NCBI GenBank assembly: GCA_029207755.1
Contig: JARCOQ010000005.1
Location: 51,425,563-51,489,562, forward strand
Direction of reading: 5' to 3'
From: Chamaea fasciata
Lineage: Eukaryota; Chordata; Aves; Passeriformes; Sylviidae
DNA: 64,000 bases
Shown here: in pieces, positions 25,187 through 39,419 of the stretch
Layout of the letters: each line of letters starts with the position of its first letter
Numbering within the stretch: position 1 is the stretch's first letter
The notes under the pieces: generated by a model
What the model was told of the DNA's origin: nothing
The model's input: the letters and a program-made list of their open reading frames with translations, nothing else
The model's database searches: none
Position numbers and translations under genes: made by a program

Positions 25187-28100
25187 ATATTTTGGCTTGT
25201 CTATGTAAACCATGATACAAATTTTCCTAATAAAATTTATTCAGATGGTAACTTTTGATCTCAGGTCCTTATTTGGTTTTCCATAAAGCCACGCAGAATC
25301 AATTTTAGTTTTAAAAAAAAAAGTGACCCTCTTAATTCTCTGTAAGTGTTTACATGTGTAACCATAGAAACCTTGTGTGCTAACTCCCTTTGTTATCAAT
25401 GTGAAGATGTTTGGAGTGGTCACAGTAATGAAGTGATGTTTTCTTGTGGATCCTCGCCTCCTACATGTAAAACCTCAGGGTGATGGCTTAGACAAGATCT
25501 TAGTTCAAGAAAGAACATAAATACGTTCAGTTCCTTTCAGTGAATCATCCTCCCCAGAAAAGAAAGGGAAAAAACCAGTATGATAGGAAGGATTTTCAAA
25601 CTCTGATGGAAGTGCTCACCCCCTCAGTTGACAAAGATGTTTTGCTGCCTTTGCAGCTTTCAGGATGAATAACCAAAGAGCTCTCTAACACACTGAGAAG
25701 TAACAATGACTTAAAGCCCTCGTACTTTGATGGCCTTAAAAATGGATCAATATTTTTAGACAGGATAGGTACTTAAGGAGAATTAATGGGATGAGTGCAT
25801 CCACCAGCTGGAAAAGTCCTGCTCCTACGTAGTCTGTCAAAGACGCAGCTTCCCTGGAATGTGGGATTGATAAAAAAAAGAATCCGGTCTTACATTCCCT
25901 AGGCAGATAAATAGGAACACTAAGGGATTTAGCACAGGCAGTCTGTGTAGAATTACCTTTTGCTGATAATTTTGTTCTGCAAAAAAAAAAAATGTCCCTT
26001 GGTTAGGGATGGAATCACTGCAATGTTTCAGCAAGTCCTCTCCTTTCCTTTTCACAACAAGTCCCACAGGAGAGCATGAAAATTGTATCTAGTTCCTGAA
26101 GTATGTCAGTGGAAAAAAAAAAAAACCCAACAAAAACAAACTTACCACCCTAAAAATGGACAAAGAGAAGTAAGTTACAAGTATGAATAGTGTTAAGTAG
26201 TCATAATTTCACTGATCCCAAAAGCAGACTGTCCTTGTTCTCCTGTCACACAGGTTATATGACATAATCAGAGCCTGTGATCCTGTGCTTTTCTCACTCT
26301 TTTATGACTTTTCTATTAGCCATTGGTTTGTAATTGACAGCCAGAAACATGAACCATCAAATGAATACTACTCAAACAAAAATAATTCCAATTAATGGGC
26401 CTCCATGCACTTTCTCAATATGATTTTAGCTATTTTCATTCTTCTAAGCAAACAGCTGTGTATTCTGCATGCAGCATATTTCAGGACCAGTCCAGCTTCA
26501 CAAGAAGTTAGTGGGAGTCTGTCTGTCTGTCTTCTTTTGGAGAGATGGAATTGGACTGATAAAGCTGTGAGAAACACTGGGGAAACCTTTGGGAATGCTT
26601 ACTCAGAATTACTTTATGAGTCAGGATGAAAATACACAATCCCTCTGGTATTCCCCAATCCTTCGTGTTTTCAGTAATACCAAATGCTAAGATACCGGAG
26701 ACTGGAATTTATCCCCTAAACCCACCAAACCCACAGTGAGACCAAACAGTAGGGGCTCTCATGTCTCCACATCATTCATCTCAACTCTGTGTCAAGGATG
26801 CCTAAATTCTGGGAGGCAAGCAATGAGATTACTTGTGGCTCCTCCACCTTTTGCTCTCCAGTACTCCCAGGCATGACATCCAAGGTGGCACAGATCACCA
26901 GTTTGTGAACTTGAGCTATCCAGTGTGAATGGTCTTCTGCATCCCCAGGCTAAGCTCTAACTTCTGGTACTTCCAAATGCACAGCCTCATGTCGTTCCTG
27001 CTTTGAAAGCCTGGGAATGTGTATGAATCCAAAATCTTGACAGTCTATAGATATATGAAAACACTTTCAGCATTTTTTCCTTTACTCTTTAAAGCATCTC
27101 TTTTTTTCCTCCAGGGTTAATGTACTTGGATCATTTTTTTTTTTTTTTAAACCAGAATTCTCCCACGAAAATGGCAACTTTATGACTGTCTGTCACTCCT
27201 ATTGGAGCTTGACTGTCTGCTGCAGTGTTTGACCCACTTGGCACCCTTAAATTGTGCAGCAGGGACTTCTGAAATAACAAATCAGGGTCCCATTTGCTTG
27301 ACAGCCCCTGGTTGTGACTGAACCATCACAGTGCGGCACGGCAAGAAAAATGCTACTTTATATTTGAACCATCTGGAAGCAAGGACTTCAACAGACATGA
27401 ATGAAAGTTTTCTCTTAAAGGAAACATGTAAATCGCTCCACACAGTTCATCTTTCAAAATAGTGCCCTGAGTAGGAAATCACAACCACTATGCCTTGAAA
27501 AGCTCAAAGAAAACAAGAAGAGCTAACAAAAAATGAAGTTAATTGAGGATGAGTAATGAAGGAACCCAATTTAAAAAATGGATGTAATTCTGCCATAAAT
27601 AGATCATGCTAATCACCTATGTATAATACTTATATTTAACAATAAAAAACATTAATCCAAGTGCAAGCAGTCATAAAAACTAGTAACATTTTCATTAAAA
27701 CCAGACTATGCTAGTCTTCCTGTCAAGCCCATTACACTGCATAAGTGTAATTAAATGAATTTCAGCAACTTTATACCTCCTAATTTTTTTTTTCTTTTGG
27801 TCTGGGTCTATTTAGTAAGCCAGCATCATTGCAACTGGTTCTTGTTTTTATAAACACAAATCCAACCCCCTAGAGGAGAAACTCTTTCTTAGAAACAATT
27901 TTCCAGTATTAATTTTTACCTGAAAATTCTGTTTTCCAGGATTTACTCTGTGTGCAGTGGCGGGTGGGCTCCTTTTTGTTGTTGTTGTTACACAGTGCAT
28001 GGAAGAAGAGACATGGAGCTTCAAACTTCTGCTACACTCAGAAAGAAGAGAGGTGAAACAGATTTAATTGCCTGGATCCTGTGTTTTCAAAGGGTCCCTC

Positions 28101-28371
28101 ATATTTTTTAAAGATCTACATTATCAACAATGATTATCAACCTTTTATTTTCTGCTAGAAGTGATTGCAGGAGGCTCGGTGAAATATGCCAAGGATGCTG
28201 TTCTCACATCCCAGCTCTGGGATCAAATGGATATTTCACCTTCTAAAGTGATTCCACCTTGCAGTTGAAAGATGCATTGTCTGGAAAGACCAAAGGCCAT
28301 GGTGTGGTCTGTAGAAGTTTCTCTCAATGTTGGCAAATCTTCAGGTTTCCCATACAGTTTTGGGTGGGGTT

Positions 28372-28396
28372 TTGTTGTTGTTGTTGTTGTTGTTTT
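28372..28396. repeat. TTG microsatellite
   Basis: About seven TTG units followed by T6. Confidence 0.9.
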
Positions 28397-31300
28397 TTCC
28401 ACGTTTCCTTCATTTGACTCCAGTTGGCACACCAATAAATTAGAGGCATCACGTCTAGGCCTCACAAATCCTAATAGCCATAAGGGCTGTATTTAATGAA
28501 GTAACTCCCACCTCAGCAGAACGAGACTGCTTTGACTACATTACCATGATAATCAACAATTAAGTTGGCATTTGCCAGCCATAACCACAGATGTCTTCCT
28601 TGGAAGTGTGGGAGAAACAGCACTAATGTCTAATACCACAGTGTGGGAACACTCGGCATGCAAGACCAGCACAAGGAAATGGAGCATTTGGCCATGCTCC
28701 TGGAAGATACTGTGATGGAAGTGACATAAATGTATAATTAGGAGAATCCATACATCAACAAGTGCTGCACCTGCTTTGCTGTAAAGGTGTTAGGGAAATC
28801 ACAGTGCTTTTCATTGTTCTCCAGCCCTTCTGCTGTGGAGGTATCTGAGACAAACACAGCCCTGACTCTGACATTAAGAAGCCTGCTGAGAGGCCCTGCT
28901 TAGACTTTGATCTCTACGTGTACAATAAGCAGAGCCACCCCAGCAATGCGTTTGAGCAAAGAAGCACCTTTAAATCACTACAAGTCCAGTAGTAGTGCTC
29001 ATGTTTGGCTTGTGCACGTCTTGCTCAGTTCCAGTACAGTAAGTTCAATAGGCCTGGAGCTGAACTGCAGCCCAGCCATTAATCAAAAACCCTATAAAAT
29101 TGAGTTCCAGGAATGTATAAATGCATAATACAAATATGAGCTGTGAGATTTTTTCTGTAAACACTCCATCTCAGCAATGTTTCTTGTCTCCTCAAGCACT
29201 AGCCAGCATAGCTTGTTCTTGAATCCTATCTGTCTCAACATTTTACCTTGCTTTTGAGCCTGCTTTCCAGTTCACAGGCTTTGGGAAGTGGAGAGAGTAA
29301 TAAAACTTCCAACATCCCGAAAGCCTATCTATTTTTTTTCCACAGGACAAGCAGGCCATGAACCCCTAGATCTGTGTTCAACTGTTTGCCTAATTTCTGG
29401 AATAAGATGGATGGGACCAGGTCCCTCCAACTCACATGCCAGCAGTCTGTCCATGAAATCTCATCAGTTCAGTATAAGCCCAAAATTCACAAAAATACTT
29501 AGGAATCTCTCCACTAACTTCATCTGGATTGGTCTATAGAGTTCTAATATCTTTGCTTTCAGAGAGGTCAGAAAAGAAATAGTACTTTTTGCTATCTCTG
29601 AAGGCAGGCTCTCTGTGTTTGTGCTTTCCTTTTGTATGAAAACTCTCCACTCCTCTCCTTCAGTCCTATTATGTGCTAAATCCCAACACTGGCTGTCACA
29701 CATAAAAGGTTTTCCATTAGTTGCACCTCCTTCTGAGAACACTTGACCTACTGAAATGCTGCTGGGTGATTATTTTGGAGAGGGGTGAACATGGAGATCA
29801 CTTTCTTTGCCTTCCAGAAGTGACCTGCGAAGGACTTTCCCAGTGAATTAATTTGTTTTCATGTACTCTGCAATGCTCTGTTGTGCCTTATCCAGACTAT
29901 GATGGCATAAGCACATGTTGGTCTCTGACTGAAAAAGTCCTGTTAAGTGGAGGGAGGAGTTTTCTTGTAGGTGTTTGGGGTTTTTTTTTTAGTCTGCTTT
30001 TAATTTGGCATGTAAGCACACCTCAGTAATTCATAAAGCACTGAAGATATTAATTGTAGCCCAAGTAAATGGAGCCAATGCTTAATTTTTCATTTTTAAG
30101 TGCTGATGCAGAACACAATACTGCACATGCAGCTTACAAGGCTCCCACCACTAGCATTTGGACTCCATTTTAAGCCTATAAATCATATGCTAAGTATAGT
30201 GCTTGTTTGGGTCTGTTAAATATTTCCTTCTCGTTTGTTCTTATCAACATCCAGTAATGATATATACATATGTCATGCAAGACAGTAAATATGCAGACAT
30301 TTCAAGGAAAAGTTCAGTGCCATATCTCTGCTGATTAATGCAGAAATGTTTGAAACTAGCATAAAAGCTAGGGCAATGATAACCTTTAGCAGAGCCCAGA
30401 GGAAAGAACACAGCAGATAAATGTGCACCTATGAGAAGCAGCAAAACTCATGTGCCACCCAGCCTTCATTTCAGGGACTCCAGAGAATTCTGTTCCTTAG
30501 TCCTGTTCACTCCCAGGTGTATTTCAGTCTGAGAGGCAGGAAATTGCATTTTCATCTTTATTCTTCCGCCAGCTGTAAGTTAAACCCATACTTGAAGGCT
30601 CTAGCAACAAATGCATTAAGAACAGGAATCTCCTGCCACTTTACTCATCAGTAATTTGAACTCTATCCTTCTATTTTTCATGGCTGTACCAGATGGAGGA
30701 GGAACCTTGCCTACATGATGCAGTTGTGAGAAGCAGCAGGTGAGGCTTTGCACGGTGCTGTTGGATCCAGCACTACCAAAAATGTAAAAGTATAGAGAGA
30801 CCTCAATTGCCTCAACCTGAGGATGAAGCTGAGTGGTGCAATTGGAAGTAAGAGATCCTAAGATTCAGGAAAACATCAATGCGCTGTTCAGCAAACGTGT
30901 CTTAAGTTTCCAGCCAAATGCTGTTACTAATATAGCCTTGCTATAGAATGAGACCTGCACTCGTTCCTCTCTTTCTAAGTGAATGTTTCATGAGGAGAAA
31001 ATTAAGAGGTGAGCCAAACCCTCAAGTGCTCAAGTGGCCAGAAAAGATTTTTGTCCCTTTTTGTCCCTCTTTACATGACAGTGCAGCAAGATAAGAACTT
31101 CTTGGATGAAGGACCAGGCAGGCAGGCAGGCACAGGGTGTCCTTCCAACAGAAACAGGTTTCTTAGAAAACATGAAATTTTCATCACTGGAGGCTGCTGA
31201 GAACAGGATAGACAGACATTTATTTACAGGGAAGAGCTTGTGAATAAGAAAATGGTGATCTCTGTATGATTCTGTGTGATTTTCTTGACTGAATCTTTTA

Positions 31301-34300
31301 CTCTATGAGATTCCTAGGGCTGTCGCAAGAGGAGGGGGAGGTGTGCTTCATGTAAAAAAATGTATTTGTAAATTTATGGCAATAGATGACAAAACTTGCA
31401 CAGAAACAATGTGATGTATTATTTCAAGTTTTGCATTAATGCCCATTTCTGAATTCATTGTCTTTCCAAACTCACTGGACAGCAAAAGATAAAAGATCTT
31501 TAAAAATCCCCCCAAACCTACCACCAAAACAACTGGCTGAAGTTTTTTAAAACTTTTTTCTTCCTTTGCTTATTTACGCCTCATTGTGTAAGAAAAACCC
31601 AGAATATGACACTGATTCTGTACCCGTGCTGTGTATGGGCAGAAATCCAGGTTTGTCAGCCTGTCAGGGAATGCATTTAGCCCTGAGCCTGTCTGTCTTA
31701 CTAAAATTGTTATTGAGATCTGGTAAAAAACATATGCAACAATGGTTTCCAAGCTTCCATGAATAATTCTCTGTAACTGCGTATAATTACAATTATCATA
31801 AATATCCTCTGTTTATATAACACCTCAGTGGATCTGCTGGATTCTCTGTGGCCTCTATACATACAGTGCCATGAAATGCAAACATTGCCTCTTCCTAAAC
31901 ACTCCTTAACAAACACACTGTGCAAGCTGTGTGTGGAGGGAGAGACTAGCCAGGAATATTCCAGCCTGGGTTTATAAGGGAAGAGCACGGAATCTTTTAT
32001 GTCTGCTTGAGATACAGTGGTGTAAGAACAGGAAAAAATCTGGTAAGAATCTCCCCAATACTCCAAAATTGATAGGAAACTGGAGTTATCTTGGAAAGGT
32101 AAAACTGGGGTGAGAATTAAGCACATTTTAAAAACACTCACAGGTAACAACACTAACTGGAAGCAACCCCTCTTTGCAGAGAGCCAGCTAAGCACTCTCA
32201 TAGAAGTCTAGCACATAGCAGGTGTTGAAAATGGAAATGCAATTTCCCAGCTAGGCAGACATCCAATATTTATGAGCCAAGTCTGTGGAAATAGCAAACT
32301 GCCAATAGGGACAGAATAATTTAGCGGAAAATCAAGCAAGTTTTCCACTTCAAGAGATTTTGTCATTCACCTTGCGTCCTATCCTACTCCTACCAGTGTC
32401 TGAATGCATTGTCAGGTGCTGAAGAAAATCCTACAAGACACTAAAACAAAGAGATGGAAATCCTCATGGCTAGAGCTGATCACAGCAACGTAGGTACTTG
32501 GCAGAGCCAAGTGATGTATGGCTGAGAAAAAGAAAAAAAACACACACACACCTGACAGCGAAACCAACCTGCTGACTTGCAGCAGCACCTCTCACATTTC
32601 CTAGGCAAGCTTTTAAATCCAGATTAAGTGTTGCATTCACCTTTCGACAATGCCATAGTTTTGTCAGACAGGCTTAGAAACTTCTACCATGTTTGGGTGG
32701 AAATCTTTCATAAGCAACAAAAGCTGCTCTGAGATCTCTGGATCAGGGAAATGTGACCCTTGCACTCTTGGGCTGAGGTCAGAACCAGAACTACAGGAAT
32801 AGAACGGCTCTGGAGAAGAAGGTCTTGGACACACCTCCTGCCCAGTCAAAATTTGAGGTACTTGGATTTTCCCTGTAGTTATGAGAGGAAGAATTGATAA
32901 TTGCCAGACAGGGGGATCTGCGCCTGTCAACACTCCTAGCTCAAAAGTCAACTCCCAAATTTGCTCGAGAATTTCCTGTCTCCTTTTGATAAGTCTCCTG
33001 TCTCCTTTTGGCAGACTCTCTACACTGAACTGCCAAGCTATGCATAACAAACCATGTTTCATGGGTATTTGCACAAATTTGGAAACTGCTGGCACCACCA
33101 CACATGGCCCAGATATCACTGGATCAATGCAGAGCATTGAGGTGTGGGGAACTGAATGAATATGTCAAAAATATTAAAATATTCAGTGAATTCCCCCTTT
33201 TCCTTCTGTCTGAAGCTGACTCTGTTACAAGACTGGGGAGGAGGCTGGACTAAGGCTGAGCTCTTCCCTAAGAGGAAGAAGAGCTTGAAGCTGGGTCTCT
33301 CTAAGGGTGAAATTCAGCTTTGAGAACTAGTTTTAAGTGAATTATGACAGCTCTGCTACCACCCCAGTGTGTTAGTTACTCAGGCAGACATGCCAAATAA
33401 TCTCCATGAAGCAACTGCTTTTTTTGAGCTGGAGCTTATTCCTGGACAGTTTGTTGTAAGCACTTGGTCAGAGTCACAGCAAGACACTTTGAAGCCTGTT
33501 TTGGCAATTCTTCATCCTCCTTTCTCTCTTCTTTGAGCTCCTACCAGCTGCTGCAAGCAAAGATTCCTGCATCCTGAAAGATCTGCAGGGTCCCCTCTTG
33601 GAAAAGGGGAGCAGTTCTGCCATGTGTCTCTTTTGGTACTTGGTCCTGATCACCTTATTCCTAGTTTGGCTGGATATTCCAAAATGTCAGGCTGTATTGC
33701 CAAATGGGTGGAATGGGTTTGTCCCATCCTCTCCAAGACCCTCCATTTTCAAGACGTCCCCATACAGATACTTATTTTTACAAATTTACAATAACCACCC
33801 TCAGATCCAAGTCCAAAATCGCCTTAAAAGTGCATGAGCTTGAAGGAGTGATTATGGAAAGCAAACCAGAAAGGGGGACTGACTACTGACATTTTTTTTC
33901 TGTTAATGAAAAAATGTTTCTGTTCTCTCAAACTGTCCTTAATAATTTTTAGGTTTTTTTAAAGCAAAGGAATCATCTATAATCTGAAACTACATAGGTC
34001 AACATAAAAGGAATTTTTATGTGTAAATAGAAAGGTGGTTTGTATCAATGTGTCCACAAAATTTATATTGTGGTGCTTTGGAGACAGAGGCCAAAACAGC
34101 TTTCCACCTGATCCATGAAAAATTAAGTCTGTTTCAACTGAAATCCCTCAGAAATGTTCTGTTCATCTGAGGAAATCAGTCTATACCCCAAGAGCAGACT
34201 GTATAAATGGAAAAATAAAAAGAAATCTACTTGCACCCCAAAACAAACGAAACAGTGAATGAATGAGTGACTGAATAAAGAACTGAATGGATGTCAGAGA

Positions 34301-34717
34301 CCTGTGCTGGGGTTCAGCAATGTGTTACTAATAAGACTCAGTGGAGGAGTATTTAAATGTGTAGTATCTGGGTTCTAGCAATGCATTACTAATTACAGCT
34401 CAAGGAATCTTCCTTAAAGCATTCATTCAAACTGGTTTGGGTGTGAATTCATTATGACACTGGCAGACCACTGCCCAACAGATTCCCACCCTGAGATATT
34501 TGCAGAGCAAGAGTTTAAAATGAAAACACATATCCCAGTGAGCTGATCCTAGTACAACCTGGCAATTCAAACACACATGGTAAAGCTGGTCTAATTATTT
34601 TTAAAGAATTTGAAGGGATTTTTTTGTGGCGAGCACTAGCTGTCTGTCACCTGGTATCTTCAGTGGAACTTGAAGATTCTCGCCTGATAAAAAGGCTGGA
34701 CCTTTTTCTTTGAGGGG

Positions 34718-34805
34718 AAAAAAAAAAAAAAAAAACCCACAAAAAAAACCAAAAAAACCCCACCAACAACAACAAAAAAAACCCCAACAAAACAAAACAA
34801 CCCAC
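34718..34805 (+). repeat. A-run with A/C-rich tail
   Basis: Eighteen A, then about 70 bases of A and C only (cccac, A8, cc, A7, cccc, accaacaacaac and so on). Confidence 0.88.
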
Positions 34806-35447
34806 ATACCCATGCCCAGTGAGAAGGGCTGCATTTTTCAGATGCACACCCTTCTACAACCAGGTGATGAAAGGAATTTACTCACTTAAAACTCTGTGTG
34901 ACTGCAAGTTCCAGCTTGTGAAAGAGCCTGAAAGCTTTGGTCCCACTCTTCTCCTGTAGCATGATTATAACTCTCAGGAACTGCTGATCCCTCTGAAACA
35001 GCTGGACTGATCAGCAAGTCAGATAATTGCATTTCTTTTCCAGTATCAGGCCCTCACTATAAGCCTTTGAGTTTGCTGAGTTTACAGAAGCAGTAAGTAG
35101 GAGGATGTACAAACTGGGCTGTCAGCACTGAAGATCATAATGAACAAGTGCTTCCCTCACTGCAACATGCAATAAATAAAATTAAACTGGGCGATAGATT
35201 GATCTTCCTTCTGGATAGAAAGGAAAGTTGTCTTTGAATTATTTCAGAGAGAGTAACCATCAGAAGACACAAAAATAAAAAAGAAATAAGATGTGTCTGC
35301 TTTTCTAGAATTTGCCGGCGTGGAGACAGTCTGGTCTGGCTCCCAGTTACTTCTAAATAAATGTTAAAAATCAGGTATGATAACAAAATAGATTTGAAAA
35401 TATTTGTTGGAATGGAAATATTCTTTAGCCATGCAGTTATTGCTTTA

Positions 35448-35800
35448 GAATTGGGGATTGTTCAGCCTGGAGAAGTGATCTCATTGTGGCCTTCCAGGAC
35501 CTGAAGGGAGCCTACAAGGAAAGATGGAGGGAGACTCTTGACAAGGGCCTGGAGTGACGGGACAAGGGGGAATGGCTTCACACTGACAGAGAGGAGGTTT
35601 AGATTGGATATCAGGAATAAATTGTCCCCTGAGAGGGTGCTGAGGCCCTAGCACACGTTTCCCAGAGATGCTGTGGCTGGCCCATCCCTGGAAGTGTGCT
35701 AGGTCAGGTTGGAAGGGGCTGGGAGCAACCTGGGCTAGTGGAAGGTGTCCCTGCCCATGGCAGGGGGTGGGGACAAGATGATCTTTAAGGTTCCTTCCTC
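35448..35800 (+). mobile_element. CR1 LINE 3' region
   Basis: gaattggggattgttcagcc, ggaagtgatctcattgtggc, cttcacactgacagagagga, tggaagtgtgctaggtcagg and gatgatctttaaggttcctt. Close to the copy at 11378-11780, with which it shares nearly the same extent. It lacks the terminal octamers. Confidence 0.92.
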
Positions 35801-37207
35801 TTAAGTTACTTTAAATCCACATTTTAGGCTGTAGATTAAAGTTTGGGATTTCTTTATTGTTGCAGGGGTTTTTTATTCTTATTTTTTACATGAAGAAAAA
35901 CTTTTATTGCAAGGAAATTAGATACTGTCAAGAGCAAAAGAAGCACAGTTGAAGAAATGTTGACACAATTTTGATTGCGAAGAAGGAATTCTGAGGTGAA
36001 GACAACCATTGTACTAAATCTGTACAAACATCTAGAAGGGAACAGAGCAAGGGTCAGAGGACTAAAAGTCTTTCATGAAATGGGAAGGCAAGTAAACAAA
36101 ACTGTTAAATCATCATCTGATTATGTAGATGGAGATGCAGTGCAGAAGTCTGATAAAGCAATTCTTTTTCTGTGCCTCTAAAGAACTTTGAAAAAAACCC
36201 CAACCTTGATTTTAACCATTAAAGATGGTTTCAATTTTAGTCTTTTTGAAAGAGGAATGCAGTGATGCCTTTTCCCTTAATTCCCTTTTTTTTTTGTCTT
36301 AGTTCTGTCTTACCCTCACCAAGGCACAGTGCATTGTAGAAGGAGAAAAATGAGAAAAAGAAGATCATATGTAAAGCACAAAGAGAGGAAAGATGATGAT
36401 GAGAAAATAGAGATGCCAAAGGTCCTCAAAGAGCCTAACCTTTCCTGAAGTCAAACAGAAGGGATTCAAACAAGGATTTGCCTTCTCACAAAACTAAAGA
36501 ATGCATTGAAAAAGGACATAAGCAGCAATAATTATGTCTTTTTTTCTTGGGGGCTTGGTCAGAGGTCATAGATTTATTTCATTATTATGGTATCAGGAGA
36601 AGAAGCGCAAAATGGTGGTAAAGAAATTTTTAAAAGTATCAGCATCATATAGAGGTGAAAAATAAATTGGGAGAAATCTCTTTTTACACAACATATTTGA
36701 CTCTTTTTCATGAATTTTCAGGGGAGCTTGTGGACTTCTACTCAGATGGTGCTGTGGCACAGAAACATCAAACTGAAGGGAGAAAATACTACACATCCAT
36801 GATTTATGTTTAGAGAGGGAAAAAAGGAAAAATTGCCAGGTTGCACAGCAGAAACAAAAAAATTGCATGTTCTGGAGGAAAAACAGAAGACAACCACAGC
36901 TGATGGGGTTACCAAACCACAAACCCATAGGAATATGCAGACACAGGAGATAATTGAGGACTACAGGCAAAATTTGACAAAAGGCAATCAGAGCCAACTT
37001 GTAAAAGCAGCATCAGGGATTGCATTATGAGTGGAAAAACAGCACCAGTTTACGCAGCTCTAGCTTTTGGAAAGATTTGTTTTGCAAAAGAGAAGCAAAA
37101 TTGTTCTCCAAAAGATGGCAAAAGAAGGCTGAGGGTATTTACCAAGAAACTCAGTGTGCATGTATGTCTGAAGAAAAGAAGTATTGATTGGAACTGTAGG
37201 ATAACTT
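35801..37207. other. Intron segment, no gene seen
   Basis: AT-rich, with purine-rich stretches on the plus strand (36780-37130). No gene or recognisable repeat. Confidence 0.35.
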
Positions 37208-37310
37208 TATATGTATATGTACATATATACATATTTACACACACACACACATATATATATATATACATATATATATACACACACATACACACACATATAT
37301 ATATATATAC

Positions 37311-37361
<51 letters not shown>

Positions 37362-37372
37362 CATATATATAT
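37208..37372. repeat. Compound TA/CA microsatellite, about 165 bp
   Basis: Alternating blocks of (TA)n, (CA)n, TACATATATATATA and (AC)n. The block order repeats about three times, giving a higher-order unit of roughly 45-55 bases. It abuts the 3' end of the CR1 at 37373. ORFs through it are only repeats of Thr/His/Tyr/Ile. Confidence 0.95.
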
Positions 37373-37662
37373 GAGTATCACGGAACCACATAATGGTTTG
37401 GGTTGGAAGGGACCTTAAAAATCATCTCATTCCACCCCTCCTGCCATGAACAGATGGACAGGGACACCTTCCACTATCCCAGGTTGCTCCAAGACCCTTC
37501 CAACCTGGCCTGGAACACTTCTCGGGCTGGGGCAGCCACAGCTTCTCTGGGCAACCTGTGTCAGGGCCTCACCATCCTCACAGGGAGCAATTTCTTCCTA
37601 ATATCAAACTTAAATTTCCCTTTTCAGTGTGAAGCCACTCCCCCTTGTCCTGTCACTCCAGG
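37373..37662 (-). mobile_element. CR1 LINE 3' region
   Basis: gagtatcacggaaccacata, tggtttgggttggaagggac, gacagggacaccttccacta, ccaacctggcctggaacact, gcctcaccatcctcacaggg and ctcccccttgtcctgtcact. Reverse orientation. The terminal octamer array is replaced by the adjacent TA/CA satellite. Confidence 0.95.
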
Positions 37663-39419
37663 TTCCTTATTTGTATTTTTCGGGAGCTGTATTGTCAGTC
37701 TCATTAGTATGCAGATGAGAAATTATTTGCTCAAATGTCCTTCAGTAGAAAGCTTAATGCAGGAATAGCCACTTACATAATAATAAGATTAAAACCAAAG
37801 GTGCTGTCAAATCTCATAAATGAAATGTAAATAAAACATAATTATAAAAAGAAAATCTACTCAGACAAAGAACAAGACATCTTCAGTCTTGTTCAGTGTA
37901 GTTAGTGCACATATATATATGCACACATATATAAAATATATATGTATATATAAAATTATATTTACACACATAATTTTCAAGATTGAAAGCAAAAAAGTCA
38001 GTGATTCAGACACTCTCCAGAGACCAAACAGCACCATTTTGATTTTTGTGCTTCTGATTTCCCACCCAAAGGTGCTACATTTCCATTTCAAACTGTTATA
38101 AGAACAAGGTTCAAATTACCTATACATAAATTCAATTTAGCATAATATTAAAAGGTTATGACAGAGCTAATGGACTCTAAGTGAAATCCAGACTGCAGTG
38201 TTCAATGGAAGATAGGAAAGACCAAGGCAGACAATTTCCTGTGGCATAAGAAGTAAAACTTCAAATTAATTTCTTTCCTTTTTCTGTTCAGAACTGGAGT
38301 TTTCAAAATAGTTGAACAATTAGGTGACAAAAAATACAGAAAAAATGGCTTTGCAAAATCATTTATCTTTAGTGCAACTCAGCCCTTGTTGAGACAAGGT
38401 TTTGATGTTGATAATTGACAAAGCTGGGCTGGTGATGAACAAACTTGACACCTGGCTCTTTTCATACTGATCCTTCAGTCTTTCCAGATGGCAGAGTTTA
38501 CTTCTGTTCCCATCTGTTCCTTTTCAGCAAGAAAATGGGAGGAAAACCCAAAATTGCTAAAACGTTTTATGGTTTTAGAAGTATCTTTGAGGTTCTTTTC
38601 AAGTCCTTTGCTCTGGACCACATTCCTGCGGAAGGATGGCGATGGCACCGGCGATTATTTGCCTCAGATCAAAGGTAGGATGCTGGGTTTCATTTTTCAG
38701 ATTTGGTCTGACATAATTCATCTGGATGAGAATTTCATGGATGGAAAAATGGAAAGAGCTGGAGTCACCTTACCAACACCTTCTTGCAAAAAGAGAGGAG
38801 AAAACAAGCAAGGAAGCAAACAAACAAGAGCAGTATCAGACTGTGATTAGATAATTTTTGACAGGTCAGAGCAGAATTTTGGACAAAGCTCTGCTGGTTT
38901 GGATTTGGAAAACTGTTTCTACATTAAGAAAACTTTTTTTTTGTTTGTGTGTAGAAACAACCACTCATTTCCCTGGCTATTGGCAATAGTTCCTCTGTTG
39001 AGTTCTCAGGTCCTGACTCTGGTCTAAATTTCCACTGCCTCAAGATGAACTTATTCCCTAGGGAGCCATTAGGCTTCTTCCATGTAAGTGGGGTCAGAAT
39101 TAGGCCTCTGTTAAGTTAGTTATCTCCAGAGCTAGCAACTGGATGTTCAAGAATGTTCAGCAAGAGGAAAATAGAAGCTGATGGATGCGAAAAGATGGGA
39201 AAAAATCAAAGTGAAATCCATCAATGGAAATCTGCCAGGTAATCAGGAAACAATTTTGGATGCCTCTTTGTAGTCTATAAGTGTCCATGTATTGCTATAA
39301 AAAATTAGTTAATTGGGACAAAAATTCAGAAAGCAATTAGAATAAACAAATCTCCCTAAATAGCCATAAATATTTAGGGTGTTTATGAATAAAAATGAAA
39401 ATAACTGAATTTGTGGACC
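37663..39419. other. Intron segment, no gene seen
   Basis: Includes a short TA-rich patch at about 37905-37970 and otherwise unique-looking AT-rich sequence. Confidence 0.35.

Larger units (their letters stand above)
25187..35447. other. Long intron segment, no gene seen
   Basis: Ten kilobases with no clear transposon. It contains an A/C tract at 26113-26140, a T run near 27128-27150, (TTG)n at 28372-28393, GGCA units at 31115-31132 and an A/C tract at 34718-34805. The stretch 27480-27830 is AT-rich with many TAAT-type motifs and reads like conserved non-coding DNA. Its low repeat content is itself compatible with regulatory constraint. Confidence 0.4.

Noticed and set aside
31710..32201. 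163-codon minus-strand ORF
   Set aside because: No recognisable domain, ordinary AT-rich intron composition, no splice or polyA context.
32664..33137. 157-codon minus-strand ORF
   Set aside because: No known family; isolated in the intron and likely chance.
37027..37374. Thr/His/Tyr/Ile repeat protein
   Set aside because: Translation of the TA/CA microsatellite.
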